DNA from: Trichomonas tenax | Taxonomy: Eukaryota; Parabasalia; Trichomonadida; Trichomonadidae | Direction of reading: 5' to 3' | NCBI GenBank assembly: GCA_023091735.1 | Contig: JALKBU010000146.1 | Location: 1-64,000 of the forward strand | DNA: 64,000 nt | In this document: positions 19,051 to 30,600 of the stretch, piece by piece | Layout of the letters: every line of letters begins with the position of its first letter | How positions within the stretch are numbered: position 1 is the stretch's first letter | Position numbers and translations under genes: made by a program | Notes under the pieces: generated by a model | What the model saw: only the letters and a program-made list of their open reading frames with translations | The model's database searches: none | Told to the model about the DNA's origin: nothing

Positions 19051-22000
19051 ATGGGAGCAGAAGCGCAACAACTGAATACAGCGCAAACATCGGCTTCCCA
19101 TGAATCGCTCACGCGTGTATACAAGATTCTGACGACGTGGGGCTTCTTGGATGAGGATTTCCCGATGTGGATGCAGATTTTTCAAACAACAAAAATCCCA
19201 GTGATGATTTATTTCCCATTCCTGCTCGCTTTCTTTCTACATGTCATTGTGGCATCGATGTGTCCATGGACAAATTACTGGAATCATCCTCAAAACACGA
19301 AAATGATGCGAATAATGCGCACAATCTGTTTCTTCATGCCTCAACCGGCAAAAGAGGTCAACTATATCATAGTTTCAGGTGTTTTTGGACTATTAAATCT
19401 ACTGTCGACTGTTATGATTCGATCTCAAATTAATTTCTTCAAATTTCGACGAAAATTCATATCCTGGTTGAATATACCGATACGACTCTATTTCGAAGCG
19501 ATTTCTCTTCCATTTACTGTTCCAAGTTTAGTTGTTTTTGGAGAAACATTTTTACTAATTGCGAAAGGCAGCCGATCGGTTTACGTCATTGTATCGTTTG
19601 TATTCTCAGTCATCAACCAAATCTACATCGTTTTCTTCTTCCTTGTCGTTCACAATTTCGCGAGTTGCTCAATTTATTTGAATATTACGCCATTATTGAA
19701 CTTTGACGGTTCCTTTATGAACAGATTCAGTATATCCATCAACCTCTTCATCGCCCTCTTCTTTGTGTTCAGTCTATTCGAGAATTGGAGCTATTTAGTG
19801 ATCGTTGTGATTGATATTTTTGTTTACATTTATATTGCTTATATTGCGATAGCATACATATATTTGGTCGATTTGCTGAGTTTATCTTCGTCAGTTGGCT
19901 TCTGTATCGCCTCCATTGCAGGAAATATTTTTGCAATTATCGAACATATTTATCCAGAGCTGAATAGGTTCGTTGTTTTGTTCACTGTTGTTGGAGCTTT
20001 CGTGCTTGGAACACTTTTCTCCATGATCTATTTTATTTTTAGAACAAATTTAATCAAAAATCTTTTAAATGTCGAAAAACCTTCGCAAGAAGCATACGAA
20101 GAATACTACGACTCACTGAAACTCAATGACAACTCAGGAAGAGTTCTTACATTTCTCAGAGTCGGTTTTCAGAAAAATTGCATTTGTTTTTACAATCTTT
20201 CATTAATGAAGTACATATCAGAGAAATACGAAGATCATGAAAAGGCGCTTTGCATGTGCACATATTTCTTGAATTTCTTCCCCAAAGAAACAAGATTGCA
20301 AGCTCATTTCGAATTAAAACTTTTAAATATTCGAAAACTTCATTTCGTTTCAAGATTTTTGTTATTCCAAATAGAATCATTGAAAACGGTCAGACAGTTC
20401 TCAGACAATATGCTGCTGCGTTCAAAAATGCTCGAAATGAAGAACTACACGCGACAATGCGAAATGATGTCCAAAAGCGCTTTCGATGATAAATTTAATC
20501 AAAACTTTCTCGAAGCTTTCGCTCACATGTGCAACAAATCGAGAGCACTGTGGAAAGAAGCAATAAAATCGCATCCAAACAGCTCCAAACTTTGTGAAGA
20601 ATACTGCAAATATTTGATAGAAGTCGAATGTGATTTTCCCGAAGCAATAAAAATCAAAAACAGGCAACAAATGATCGAATTGGGACAAAATTATTGCAAA
20701 GATTACTGCTTCAGATCTTTCGTTGCAACATTCCCGAAATACTTAACAGAAACAATCGTGAATATCGATGGTTCAATCAACATAAATAATGAAAGCAAGA
20801 AACAAAAAGACGAAACAAATTCAGCACAAACTTATTCAAAAAACAGTCACAACAACGAAAATCATGAAAATCCCGAAGCTGATTTAGACAACGAAATAGA
20901 AGAACACTTAGGAAAGCAGACAATCAAACTAGCAAAGGAGAGATTGGCGCTTCACAGGATGTTAGAAAACAAAATTCCTTTCCCGATAAGAATGGTGAAA
21001 TGGGTTTTAGTTTTCATTATTATCATTTTGTTCGGAATCAGTATCGGAGGTTCTTTCTTCGCGAGATCGAACTTAATACATCACACAGACAACATGAAGA
21101 TACAAAACTTGATTGGGAAGATCAGGTTTTATGGAGCTTTGTCGAGTATTTCGATATTAACAGAATACTTCAGAGAAGAAGAAGGAATTCAAGTTTATTT
21201 AGATAAAATCGATGAATTCATATTGAAAACAGGTAAAACGAAACCATTCATTAACATGAGCAAAAACTATATTCCTTATGTAATGAATTTCACGGAATTG
21301 TCTTTTGGATATTTCACAGAGTTGATGCAACATTTAAGTGAAGAAGCTTTAAACGGAAGAGATGTTTATTCATACGCTGATATATTGATTAACTCGAATC
21401 TGAATATGTTGGCTTACGAAAACAATTGCACTGTTATAATTCCTCACGTTGCTTCATTATCAGCGATTTATTCGCATATGTTCACTGTCCAGAGAACAAT
21501 TACAACATACAACAATTTATCTCATTTACCGAATGATTCTGATACGTGCGAACTTTCTAATAACTTCTTCTTTTTGTATGATGGCTCTGTGAGACTTTAT
21601 GATGATATCAGCGCCCATCAGAAGAGAGACATGGAAGGTATTAAGGTGAAGTTTAAAGTTTACGCTTCGATTACTTCAACGATTTATTTATTCTTGATTT
21701 ACATTCCAATTATTGGTTTGCACGTTCAAACTTTGTTCGTTGAAGAAAAAATGAAGAAGATTGTTGATTCAATTGATGCTGATTCGAAAGCTGAAGCAAA
21801 GGAATCATTAAGCGTCAATTCTATTGATGATGATGATAATGTTATTGCAGACAACGAAAGCAAAACAGGAAAGAGAATCTTTTTAGTAATTTTAGCAGCA
21901 ATTTTCGCTCTTTACTTCGTTTTAGTCATTTTAATCGCTTGTTTGCTTGCTTTAGGAACAACAGATAACATCGTTAAACTCGATGAATGGAATGGATTCG

Positions 22001-23727
22001 CTGGATCAAGATTAGGACTCGCAGCTGAATCATTAAACACAATCTTGAACGCAATTATCATGGTTGACATTCCGGGATCTTACAGACCAGAAAAATACGA
22101 AGCATATTTCAAGCTTTCTTATTTCGTTCTCGAGAAGTTCAAACAAAGCGATGAAGATTTAGTTTCAGGAACAAATCGTTCCCAACCATGTCAAGATTTC
22201 GATGAATATTTAGATGAATTAAATATCATTGACAACAAGTTCACTGACAACGCAACAAGCCCAGCAGAGTTCTACGAGCACACGAGTATTCACCAACAAG
22301 TTGAAATCTACAAAAACTTCGCTTCTCAAGTTTTAAGTGATATAATCAGTAATAGAAACTTTAGTGTCACTGAAGCATCGAATTTAATCTTTTTGAGCAA
22401 CTATATGATGTTGGATAAGGTTTATAGAGCCTCTGAACGAATTTTGGAACTTGGAAATCTCGAAGTTAAAAATATGAGAAGGAATTTTGTTTATTGTGGA
22501 ATTGCAATGCTTTTTGGTGTTTTCTTCTTTATTGGATCAACGATTGTTTATTATCACAATAGATTGTCATCTTACAAAGCTGCTCTTTCTATCATTAAGA
22601 GAATCAATCCTTATACATTGCTGAATAATGTTTATTTCGCGAAATATTTCCTGAAAGAAAACAAAACTTTTGACGGAGAAAAACTTTCGATTGAAGCTTC
22701 AATCATCAAAAACGCAAATGATGCAATTTTCTGCATAAATATTTACGGTGTTGTTGAAGCAGCAAATTCTGCTGTCACTCAACTCATTGGATACACTCCA
22801 GAGCAGATTTTAGGTCAATCAATCACTTCATTCTTTTCGAGTGATTTAACAGAACAAATCAACATCAAAATGGATCAAATGAGAAACAGACAATCATCAA
22901 CGTATTACGAAGATGAATACGTTGTGATAACAGATGCTTCTAAAAGCGTTCACGTTCAATGCAGCATCATAGGAATGAAATCGAGCAATGACACAATTAA
23001 TTCATTTGTTTTCATTTTAAAGAACACCCAAAGATTGGTTGAACAGAAGCGTCAAGCGGAAAGTGAGAAAGAGAAAGGAGAGAAATTGCTGTATCAGATT
23101 CTTCCACGTGATATTGTTATTCAAATCAACAAAGGAGAAACAGATATAAGTTTCCAAGTTCCTTCAGCAACAATTATTTTCATCGATATCAACAAATTCT
23201 CTGATTATTCAGCGAATTTAACACCAAACAATATTATGTCTAATTTGTCTTATTACTTCTCTGTAATTGATTCTGCTGCTTCAGCATTTGAAAATCTTAC
23301 AAAGATTAAATTAATCGGAGACATTTACATGGCAGCCTGTGGACTTTTCATGCACGAAGATCAACCAGAAGTTCACGCAGAAGAAGCGGCGATGTTCTGT
23401 TTTGAGATTCTCAACCAAATCGAAGAAGTCAACAAAAAATTGGACTCAAATCTCCAAATTAGAATCGGAATCAACACAGGAGGGCCTTTAATCGCAGGTG
23501 TTTTAGGAACTGATAAACCTGCTTTCGATATTATTGGAGATCCAATAAACATCGCTGCACGTCTTCAATCAACGAGTGATGTCAATCACATTCACATAAG
23601 TGATGCAACATATAAATATCTTCAAGGAAAAGGATTCAAGTTTATAAATTGTGGAGAAACATTCTTAAAAGGAAAAGGAAATCAATTAACTTATTACGTG
23701 ACATCTCGTTCACAAGTTACAGAATAA
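19051..23727 (+). CDS. membrane adenylyl cyclase-like receptor with PAS domain
   Basis: The protein has 1558 aa and many membrane segments: an N-terminal multi-span block, then helices near 649-671, 877-895, 942-969 and 1146-1168. The two intervening extracellular-type loops may sense ligand. A PAS domain follows at ~1214-1320 (IIKNANDAIFCINIYGVVEA), then a class III cyclase domain at ~1365-1550. Metal-binding aspartates are present (FIDINKF, Asp1379; LIGD, Asp1424), as are the transition-state residues in INIAAR (Asn1500, Arg1504). The substrate-selecting pair is Lys1420 (IKLIGD) and Asp1493 (AFDIIGD), the pattern of adenylyl rather than guanylyl cyclases. One catalytic domain implies homodimerisation. 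It would turn an external or redox/ligand signal into cAMP. ATG at 19051 follows a T-tract and CACTCTAATTT. Confidence 0.88.
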   Translation: MGAEAQQLNTAQTSASHESLTRVYKILTTWGFLDEDFPMWMQIFQTTKIPVMIYFPFLLAFFLHVIVASMCPWTNYWNHPQNTKMMRIMRTICFFMPQPAKEVNYIIVSGVFGLLNLLSTVMIRSQINFFKFRRKFISWLNIPIRLYFEAISLPFTVPSLVVFGETFLLIAKGSRSVYVIVSFVFSVINQIYIVFFFLVVHNFASCSIYLNITPLLNFDGSFMNRFSISINLFIALFFVFSLFENWSYLVIVVIDIFVYIYIAYIAIAYIYLVDLLSLSSSVGFCIASIAGNIFAIIEHIYPELNRFVVLFTVVGAFVLGTLFSMIYFIFRTNLIKNLLNVEKPSQEAYEEYYDSLKLNDNSGRVLTFLRVGFQKNCICFYNLSLMKYISEKYEDHEKALCMCTYFLNFFPKETRLQAHFELKLLNIRKLHFVSRFLLFQIESLKTVRQFSDNMLLRSKMLEMKNYTRQCEMMSKSAFDDKFNQNFLEAFAHMCNKSRALWKEAIKSHPNSSKLCEEYCKYLIEVECDFPEAIKIKNRQQMIELGQNYCKDYCFRSFVATFPKYLTETIVNIDGSININNESKKQKDETNSAQTYSKNSHNNENHENPEADLDNEIEEHLGKQTIKLAKERLALHRMLENKIPFPIRMVKWVLVFIIIILFGISIGGSFFARSNLIHHTDNMKIQNLIGKIRFYGALSSISILTEYFREEEGIQVYLDKIDEFILKTGKTKPFINMSKNYIPYVMNFTELSFGYFTELMQHLSEEALNGRDVYSYADILINSNLNMLAYENNCTVIIPHVASLSAIYSHMFTVQRTITTYNNLSHLPNDSDTCELSNNFFFLYDGSVRLYDDISAHQKRDMEGIKVKFKVYASITSTIYLFLIYIPIIGLHVQTLFVEEKMKKIVDSIDADSKAEAKESLSVNSIDDDDNVIADNESKTGKRIFLVILAAIFALYFVLVILIACLLALGTTDNIVKLDEWNGFAGSRLGLAAESLNTILNAIIMVDIPGSYRPEKYEAYFKLSYFVLEKFKQSDEDLVSGTNRSQPCQDFDEYLDELNIIDNKFTDNATSPAEFYEHTSIHQQVEIYKNFASQVLSDIISNRNFSVTEASNLIFLSNYMMLDKVYRASERILELGNLEVKNMRRNFVYCGIAMLFGVFFFIGSTIVYYHNRLSSYKAALSIIKRINPYTLLNNVYFAKYFLKENKTFDGEKLSIEASIIKNANDAIFCINIYGVVEAANSAVTQLIGYTPEQILGQSITSFFSSDLTEQINIKMDQMRNRQSSTYYEDEYVVITDASKSVHVQCSIIGMKSSNDTINSFVFILKNTQRLVEQKRQAESEKEKGEKLLYQILPRDIVIQINKGETDISFQVPSATIIFIDINKFSDYSANLTPNNIMSNLSYYFSVIDSAASAFENLTKIKLIGDIYMAACGLFMHEDQPEVHAEEAAMFCFEILNQIEEVNKKLDSNLQIRIGINTGGPLIAGVLGTDKPAFDIIGDPINIAARLQSTSDVNHIHISDATYKYLQGKGFKFINCGETFLKGKGNQLTYYVTSRSQVTE

Positions 23728-23857
23728 TTTTTGTTATTTATATTTTTTGTTATTATTCATGTATTAAAATAGTTTAGAGAGTCGTCAAGAATTTTTCTAT
23801 AGGCAAAACTGCCATTTTTTGAAATGAAAGGAAATCAATATGTGAAGAATTTCTAAA
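23728..23857. other. short intergenic spacer
   Basis: A+T-rich spacer after the cyclase TAA stop. No feature is recognised. Confidence 0.5.
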
Positions 23858-24498
23858 TCAATGAAGAAGCTCTCTAATAAAGCACTTAGATGATGCTGAT
23901 TATGAGATATGGAGAAAATTCTATGAAACTGACTTTAAAGGAACAAATATCTCAAATTACGTAAATTGCCCAATAACACTTACAAATGCAGAACTATACA
24001 TATTTAAGTCTGTGTTTCAGTATTTCGTAAACGAAAGTGTAATAAAGAAAACTCGAGATGATTTGAAATTTCTTCACTCAGATTGTTTATTTTTAAATTG
24101 TGTCAATGGAAACAATAAAAAAGGTGTTGTAATGTATTTCGAATGCATGAGCAGCATCATTCAGTATCATTTCTGTATCATAGGATGCTCTTCGAGCAAT
24201 GTAAATGGTGGACAGACTTATTGCGATCTAAAGTCAAAGTGGCGTTTACAGAGATCATTTGTGTAACTTTGTAAATAATCCATCAAACAATCCAAGATTA
24301 ATCATATCTCCACTAATTCGATAATCTGATGGACCAACTGCTTATGTAGATAGTTGTTCATTCATTGGCCCATACGGCAAAGGAGTGATCTTCGAAGCGT
24401 ATTCAGATACAAATGGAGTAATTGAAGTGAATAACTGTCATATTGATTATGTCACAAAAATTCACAAAGCAACAACAGTCAATGTTTATTCTGATTAA
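23858..24498 (+). pseudogene. beta-helix-family gene remnant
   Basis: An open frame from about 23868 reads YEIWRKFYETDFKGTNISNY and then RDDLKFLHSDCLFLNC, matching the left-edge remnant motif for motif. It continues to SSSNVNGGQTYCDL at about 24225, after which the frame breaks and stops at 24264. Later pieces in other frames still show family character: AYVDSCSFIGPYGKGVIFEA and IEVNNCHIDYVTK, ending VNVYSD-TAA at about 24498. There is no start codon in the upstream frame (TGA just before). It is a decayed copy lying between the cyclase and the HECT gene. Confidence 0.6.
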
Positions 24499-24658
24499 TA
24501 AATATTAAATATTCATCGTGTGTTTTGTAATGAAAAACCGAAAATGAGCTTCATTTATCGAGTTTCTTTCAATGCAAAAACGGCTGCTGCGGCTGCAATA
24601 TCACACACGTTGTTAGAAAAAAAAAATAAATCTATGACTTTATAAATAAATAAAAAAT

Positions 24659-27600
24659 CTAATGTCTGTTGGATGGATTGACATATGTTGGCTGTTCTGC
24701 GCCTTCATCGAAGAGAGCAGCATCAATATCTGTATCAGTGATGATACTTGAATATTCTATGGCTGTGATGATCTTCGATGCCATAACATTCGCATCCTTG
24801 TAAGCAGGCATAACAAGTGACATGAAGCAAGTGCCTGCGTGAGGAAGAGGAGCGTTCTTCATTCCCATCTCCTCTTGGTCCTCCTTCCATATGATTCTGA
24901 CGTCGATCTTCTTGTTCTTCGGAAGAGATGTCGAACCCGTGGAGAACTTAAGGAGTTTGATTCTCTGGTCTGATGTCATCATTGTGAGTGCGTCAACGAA
25001 CATCTTCCTGTACTCCGGCTTTCCGTGGATTGTGCAGTGATTGACAAATACATCGACACTTAAGTCTCTCTCCTTGCAAACGATTGCTTCGAGGATTGAC
25101 GGAGGAACTGTCTTGCAAAGAGACTCCGGAATGATTTTGTGGAATCCCATCATGAACGGAGTCATAACTTTCTTCAGCTCTTCAAGTCTCGTGTTCAAGA
25201 TGTGGTTTGCGATGTTCTCTCTGTGCGCTTGGTTGATGTTTTCCGTGAACGTGTATGTGAAAATAATATCTCCTGTGATGCTCTTTTGTGAAATTTTTCC
25301 GTTGAATCCGTTCTTGATGGCGTTGACTGTTGACTTAAGTTCGTCATCGAACTCGAGCATGTCTTCCTGCTTCATCGGTTCGCCGCAAAGCGAACGCCAG
25401 ATGAACGGCTCGAGTTTGAATGGCTGCTGAGCGTTGAGATGAACAGAAGCAGCCATAACTGCACCGGCGAGTTTGAGATCGTTGAAGTTTGCACCGAGTT
25501 TAGGAATCTTGACGCCTTCGCCAAGTTCTATGCTGTTGGGGCTCTCAACGAAGATGCTGTCGTGTTGAATGACTTCGTTGCAGAGGTCATCGAAGACTTC
25601 TCTCCTTGGACCGCCTTCATCGATAGCACCTTCACCTCTGAGTGTGATGTGCCAATCTGTTGTGAAGAAAGCAATCTTCTCGATGACGTTTGAGTTGCCT
25701 CTTGCGATCTTGTTCAACTGCCTGAACAGTGTTTGGCCTCTTTCGCCCGAGTATGCGAAGTAAGCACTCATTCTGTCGAATGTTGCTGAAACAGATTTTG
25801 CGTTTCCAACAGTGTTCTGGAGATATGTCATTAATTGTGTCTTGAAGAACGAAATAATCTCTTCTTGGCCTTTGCTGACTGAGAATGGGAATCCGAAGTT
25901 GTACTTCGATGATATCATTGTAATGTTGCCTAAGAACTTCGCTCTGATTTGCGTAATAAGTGAATCAATGCCGGGGAAGATTGGTGATGGCCTTTCTTTT
26001 CTCACAACTTCCGCAAGAACTAAATCGTTCATGAAGCTATAATACTTTTCCGCCTTTTGCATCAACTGCCTAAAGTTCCACGGGAGATATGTTCCTGGCT
26101 TCGTTTTGTCGTTCAATTGGAAGACAACGAGTTGACCTTTTGTACCGATTAAGTTGACTCTCGCCATTGTTGTGTTGATTGTGACTGTCATTCCCTGTGT
26201 CATCTTCACCTTTTGCTGTCCAAACTGGACTTCGACTTCTCCTGAGCCGCTGTACTTGTAGAGGGTGAGTTCGGCGCCAGGAGAGAGATCCTTGAACGTC
26301 TTTGAGGCCGTGAGTTCGTGGCTCGAAAGCTTCGACTGTGTCCACATCTTTGCGTACAAATAAAGAGGATATTTAGGAATTCCGATTGATTTGTCAGAGA
26401 CTGAAGCTTGAATGACAAAAGCATCAATGAGACTTGAGAACTGAGAGCCGCCAAATAACGTTTCATTGAGTGGATCAGGACGATCTTTGAAGTTTTTCTC
26501 GAAGTCAATCAAAGAGTCTTCGAACAAAATCGATTTAATCTTGGCCCAAATAGTAATGAGTTGGATGTTCGTGAGAAGAGGAACTGCGATGATTTCTTCA
26601 ATTCTCATTGGAGCAGGACAGAGAACTCTCGCGGAGTTGAACATCAACTTCTTGTTCTCTTTGACCTTCTCGAAGATGATCGTGTTGTACATGTAGTTGT
26701 CCTTTATATTCGGATATATCGTCCTGCAGTAGATTCCGAGCAAACCCGGACCCGCGAACTTCAATAACTTCAGAATGTTTGTTGTGAAGTATGTCTTGGT
26801 GTCCCTCTTTTCTTGCGAATACTCTCTGACTAAAATAAGCGGAATCTTGCTGTGTTCTTCGAGCGTGACCTTTCCTGGCATGTAATAGTCCTTGTCGAAG
26901 TACTCACGCTTCGGTGGAAAGAGAACTGCCGTTCCTGGTGGTGTTATTGTCTCGGCATTGATCGAAATCTCTTCGTATGTGTCTGTGGCGTCTTTGAGGA
27001 GACTAAGGCCGTGTTGGCAGACTTTCTCGAAGTTCTTTGGATCAGAGAGATGTGTCACGATGAACGATTTGTAGGATTTCAGGTTGAATGGAGTCAACTC
27101 TGAGACTTCTTCTGGAATGAAAGTGTTTAATTCCATGTTGAATTTGAAGAACGAGAAAATGAATCTCCACATGAACTGTATTTGGTTTCCTTGGTAAACG
27201 CCGTTCTTCCACAATGAGCAAAGGCAAAGACGCATCAACAAAATCATTAACAACTCAAGTTTTTTTGCTCCTTCTTTCTTGTTTCCTGTTTGTTTGGCGT
27301 TCTTTGGCTTCAGGCGCTGCAAAATGATGCTCAACGGTTCAGCAATGATATTGCAGTATCTCTGCTTTACCTGAATGATTCTCCTGTTGCCCATGTGGGC
27401 GCAAATTCTCTGTGTGCTCCTCTCAGTGATGACACAAGGCATTCCTTGCGTGATAATGTGAGAACCAATCAGCGGTGTTGAAAATTCGACTGTTTCTACA
27501 GGAGCGTTGTAGTTTGAGCCATTGTACTGCGTCAGTGTGAAAGTGAGAGAACCTTCGCAAATGATCACTGGAATAACATCGTACTTAAACTCGAATGTGT

Positions 27601-30600
27601 TGCCATTGATTGTGATCAAACTGTCGCCAATAGTGTAAGTGAAGCCTGATCCAGAAGGAACAGTGTTGATTCCGGTGCATTGGACGTTATTCGAAAGTGA
27701 ATGCGCTGGCGTGAAACCAACGAAAATGTTCTCGTTAGGATTTGCGAATTTAACTGCAATTTTGAGGGACTCGTCGCAGGAAACAGGTCTATAGTACATC
27801 CATATAACGGAAGACTTTGTTTCCGGAAGAACACCGACAGCGATGAAATCTTTTCCTGCTTCATTGAAGAGATTGAAGTTCTGGTATTGGAGGTTGTTCG
27901 ACATCCATCCGAAGTAGTCCATTAAATCAACAATTGGCTCTACTTGTCCTGCATCCCTGAAAGCGACTTGTTCGATCAAATCGACAAATGTCTTCGAGAA
28001 TATCGAAGAATTGTTTGAATTCTCGAGTAATATTGGAAGAGAGGCAAAGAATATCTCAAATACAATGATACTCATCGGAGAAAGAGCAGCGCCAGATGCC
28101 ATGAACTGAACAATGTTCTGAAGAGTCTGTTCGAACAAATCAGCTTCACTCTTCGTCAAATCAAATGGCTGTGGCTTGACTCTCGCTGAAGCAATAGATT
28201 TGAGCGGCTTCATCAGCAAACTGAACTCCTTTCCATCTTTATAGAAACGCGATGTCTGTGGTGGGAGTCCGCCAAAACCTAAAACAACCAATGCACCAAT
28301 TGTTTCTTGCGGCATGTTACGAGATAACTTAGACAAAACATCGTGAAGGATTGGAACAATCATTGAAGATGCGCGCCTTTCCTTCTGAATGTGCTTTCTG
28401 ATGAAGTTGACCATTTCCTCGATAACAGTGATCATTCCGTTTCCGCCGGTGACGAAATCACCGATATTCGCGAGCATCATCGGAATCAAGCGAGGAATCG
28501 ACGATAAATCTGAATCATCGTGACCAGCGGCTGTTGAAGACAAGAAGATATAAAGCGGTTCATCTTTATACTTCGAGAACTTCTCCATAAGCTTTTGGAT
28601 CTCAACTGGTGCGATATCCAATCTCTGTAAAATGCTCAAAGAAAGCAATTGATGTCTTTCAATCGTAAAATCTCTTCCGAGCTCGATTAATCCATTGATA
28701 TATTCATTGTCCTTTGTCATCAATGTGTTCCTGTAAATCGAGTACCACGCGCAGTTGATGATGATTTCGTTCTTGCATGTTTTCACTGTGTGGAGTAAAA
28801 CGCTGAATGGAGCATTCGTATGCATTGAATATGCAGCAATGCATTCATGAGAAACATCGGAAGTTCTCTTGAACATGAAATCTTCGAGGTTCTTTATTGA
28901 TGCCTCCAATCTCTTGTAGACTTCTTCCGAGCTGTTGTCTTTCCTGTGGAAATCGTGCTTCATGTTTGCGAGAAGGTAGAACTCATCATCAGTCAATATC
29001 CGTGGACATACCTTTGGAAGGAAGTCGAGAGCTTTAATTCTGATCTCGTTTCTGTCATCCATTACTGCGAGAATGTTTTTGATTTCTTCCATTCTGTGCG
29101 TGCAAGTAATAAACTTGTAGATCTCTTGGATCTTGTCTTCGATTGATTCTGAGACAAGGCTTAGGTTCTTAGACTCAAGGATGAATCTGCATTTCTCATC
29201 GGTATCGTTTGAAAGATCAGAGAAGTTAACTTTGAGCTCAGAAGATTTTGATTCGGCAGTAACATATTGCGAAGAGTTCATTAAGAGTCTCCTGACAGCA
29301 TAAACGTTCCTCCAAACTGTTTTAATGGACTGTGGAACGTTGGATGAGTTCTTTGGAACTGCTTTAACATGATCTTTGAATAGTTTGTTGGCAAATTCAT
29401 TAAACTCTTTTGTTAAATTCGCTGCGTGCAAAATTGTTGCAAAACACTTCATTTCGACATTTAAGATATCTTTGTTTGGTAATTTCTTCTGGATGAACGG
29501 AATACTGACTGCTAAATAGTTAAATGCATAATTGAGTTCTTCGCTTAGATTGTTGTTGAAAATGCTTTCGATGTCTTTAGGAATACTCGAATTTCTATCT
29601 TTGTTTCTGAGAATTAACTCAGCGAATGGTTTGATATTTAGCTCGTTTTGAGTGACAGCAATACTCTCAATACCAGCATCGATGAAAGAAGAAAGAATCA
29701 TCATCAAATATCCTGAGAAAACTTTTTCTGTTTCCAATGTTTTCCTGATTTTGTCGAGTTTGTTGTAAACTTCTTCTATAAAAGTAACAGCAACGTGTGG
29801 CGCGTTTTTGATGCATGAGATTTGCTCAATGAGGGTCTTAATAAGTGGGAAACTTGGTGACTCATCGAATATATTAAAAACGCGAGTGATAAATGGAACT
29901 AAAGCTTCATCTGCATTAAAGATATTGTTCATGAAAGGAATGACATCAATTAATGGTAAAACATCTGCTTCAGTCAAGTTTCTGTCCGAATAAATGATCG
30001 AATAAATCAACTGTGGATTGACAGATGTCGCACCGGTGACAAACTTCCTCTCATCTCCTTCGATGTCTCTGAGAACGGCATCGCAAAATTCTTTCGTGTA
30101 AATGTCACGAGGAACTAAAGCGATAATCAAGCAAAAACTCTCTCTTACTGCTTTGTCGGACATGAATTTAACACAGTAAATGAGTGTGCTGATTAATCTC
30201 GACAAAAGCTCTTTGTTTGCAGGTGTTTGAAGTGTCCTGTATGAGTAAACGTGTAAATAAACGCAAACACATCTTAATGTTGCAGCGATGACAATCTTTT
30301 GAATTTCTGCAAGTTGTTCGCACTTCTGGAGTATTCTGACACAAATTTCAAGCTGTTCTTCAGCAAATTCAATCATGTTGTAGGATTTGTCAGAGATAAT
30401 TTGTGTCGCAATGTCGAAAATTTGCATTGCAATTTTTGTTGTCGCATATTTAACTTTATTGTTATCTGTAGTAACAGATTCGATGTTTGCAAAGTTATTG
30501 AAAGTCTTTTGAGTGTAATTTATCTTGTTATTCACGTTTGAATTCTCATTTTGATCGATTTGAATTAATTTGTAAAGTGAATCAACGCATTTGTTGAGTC

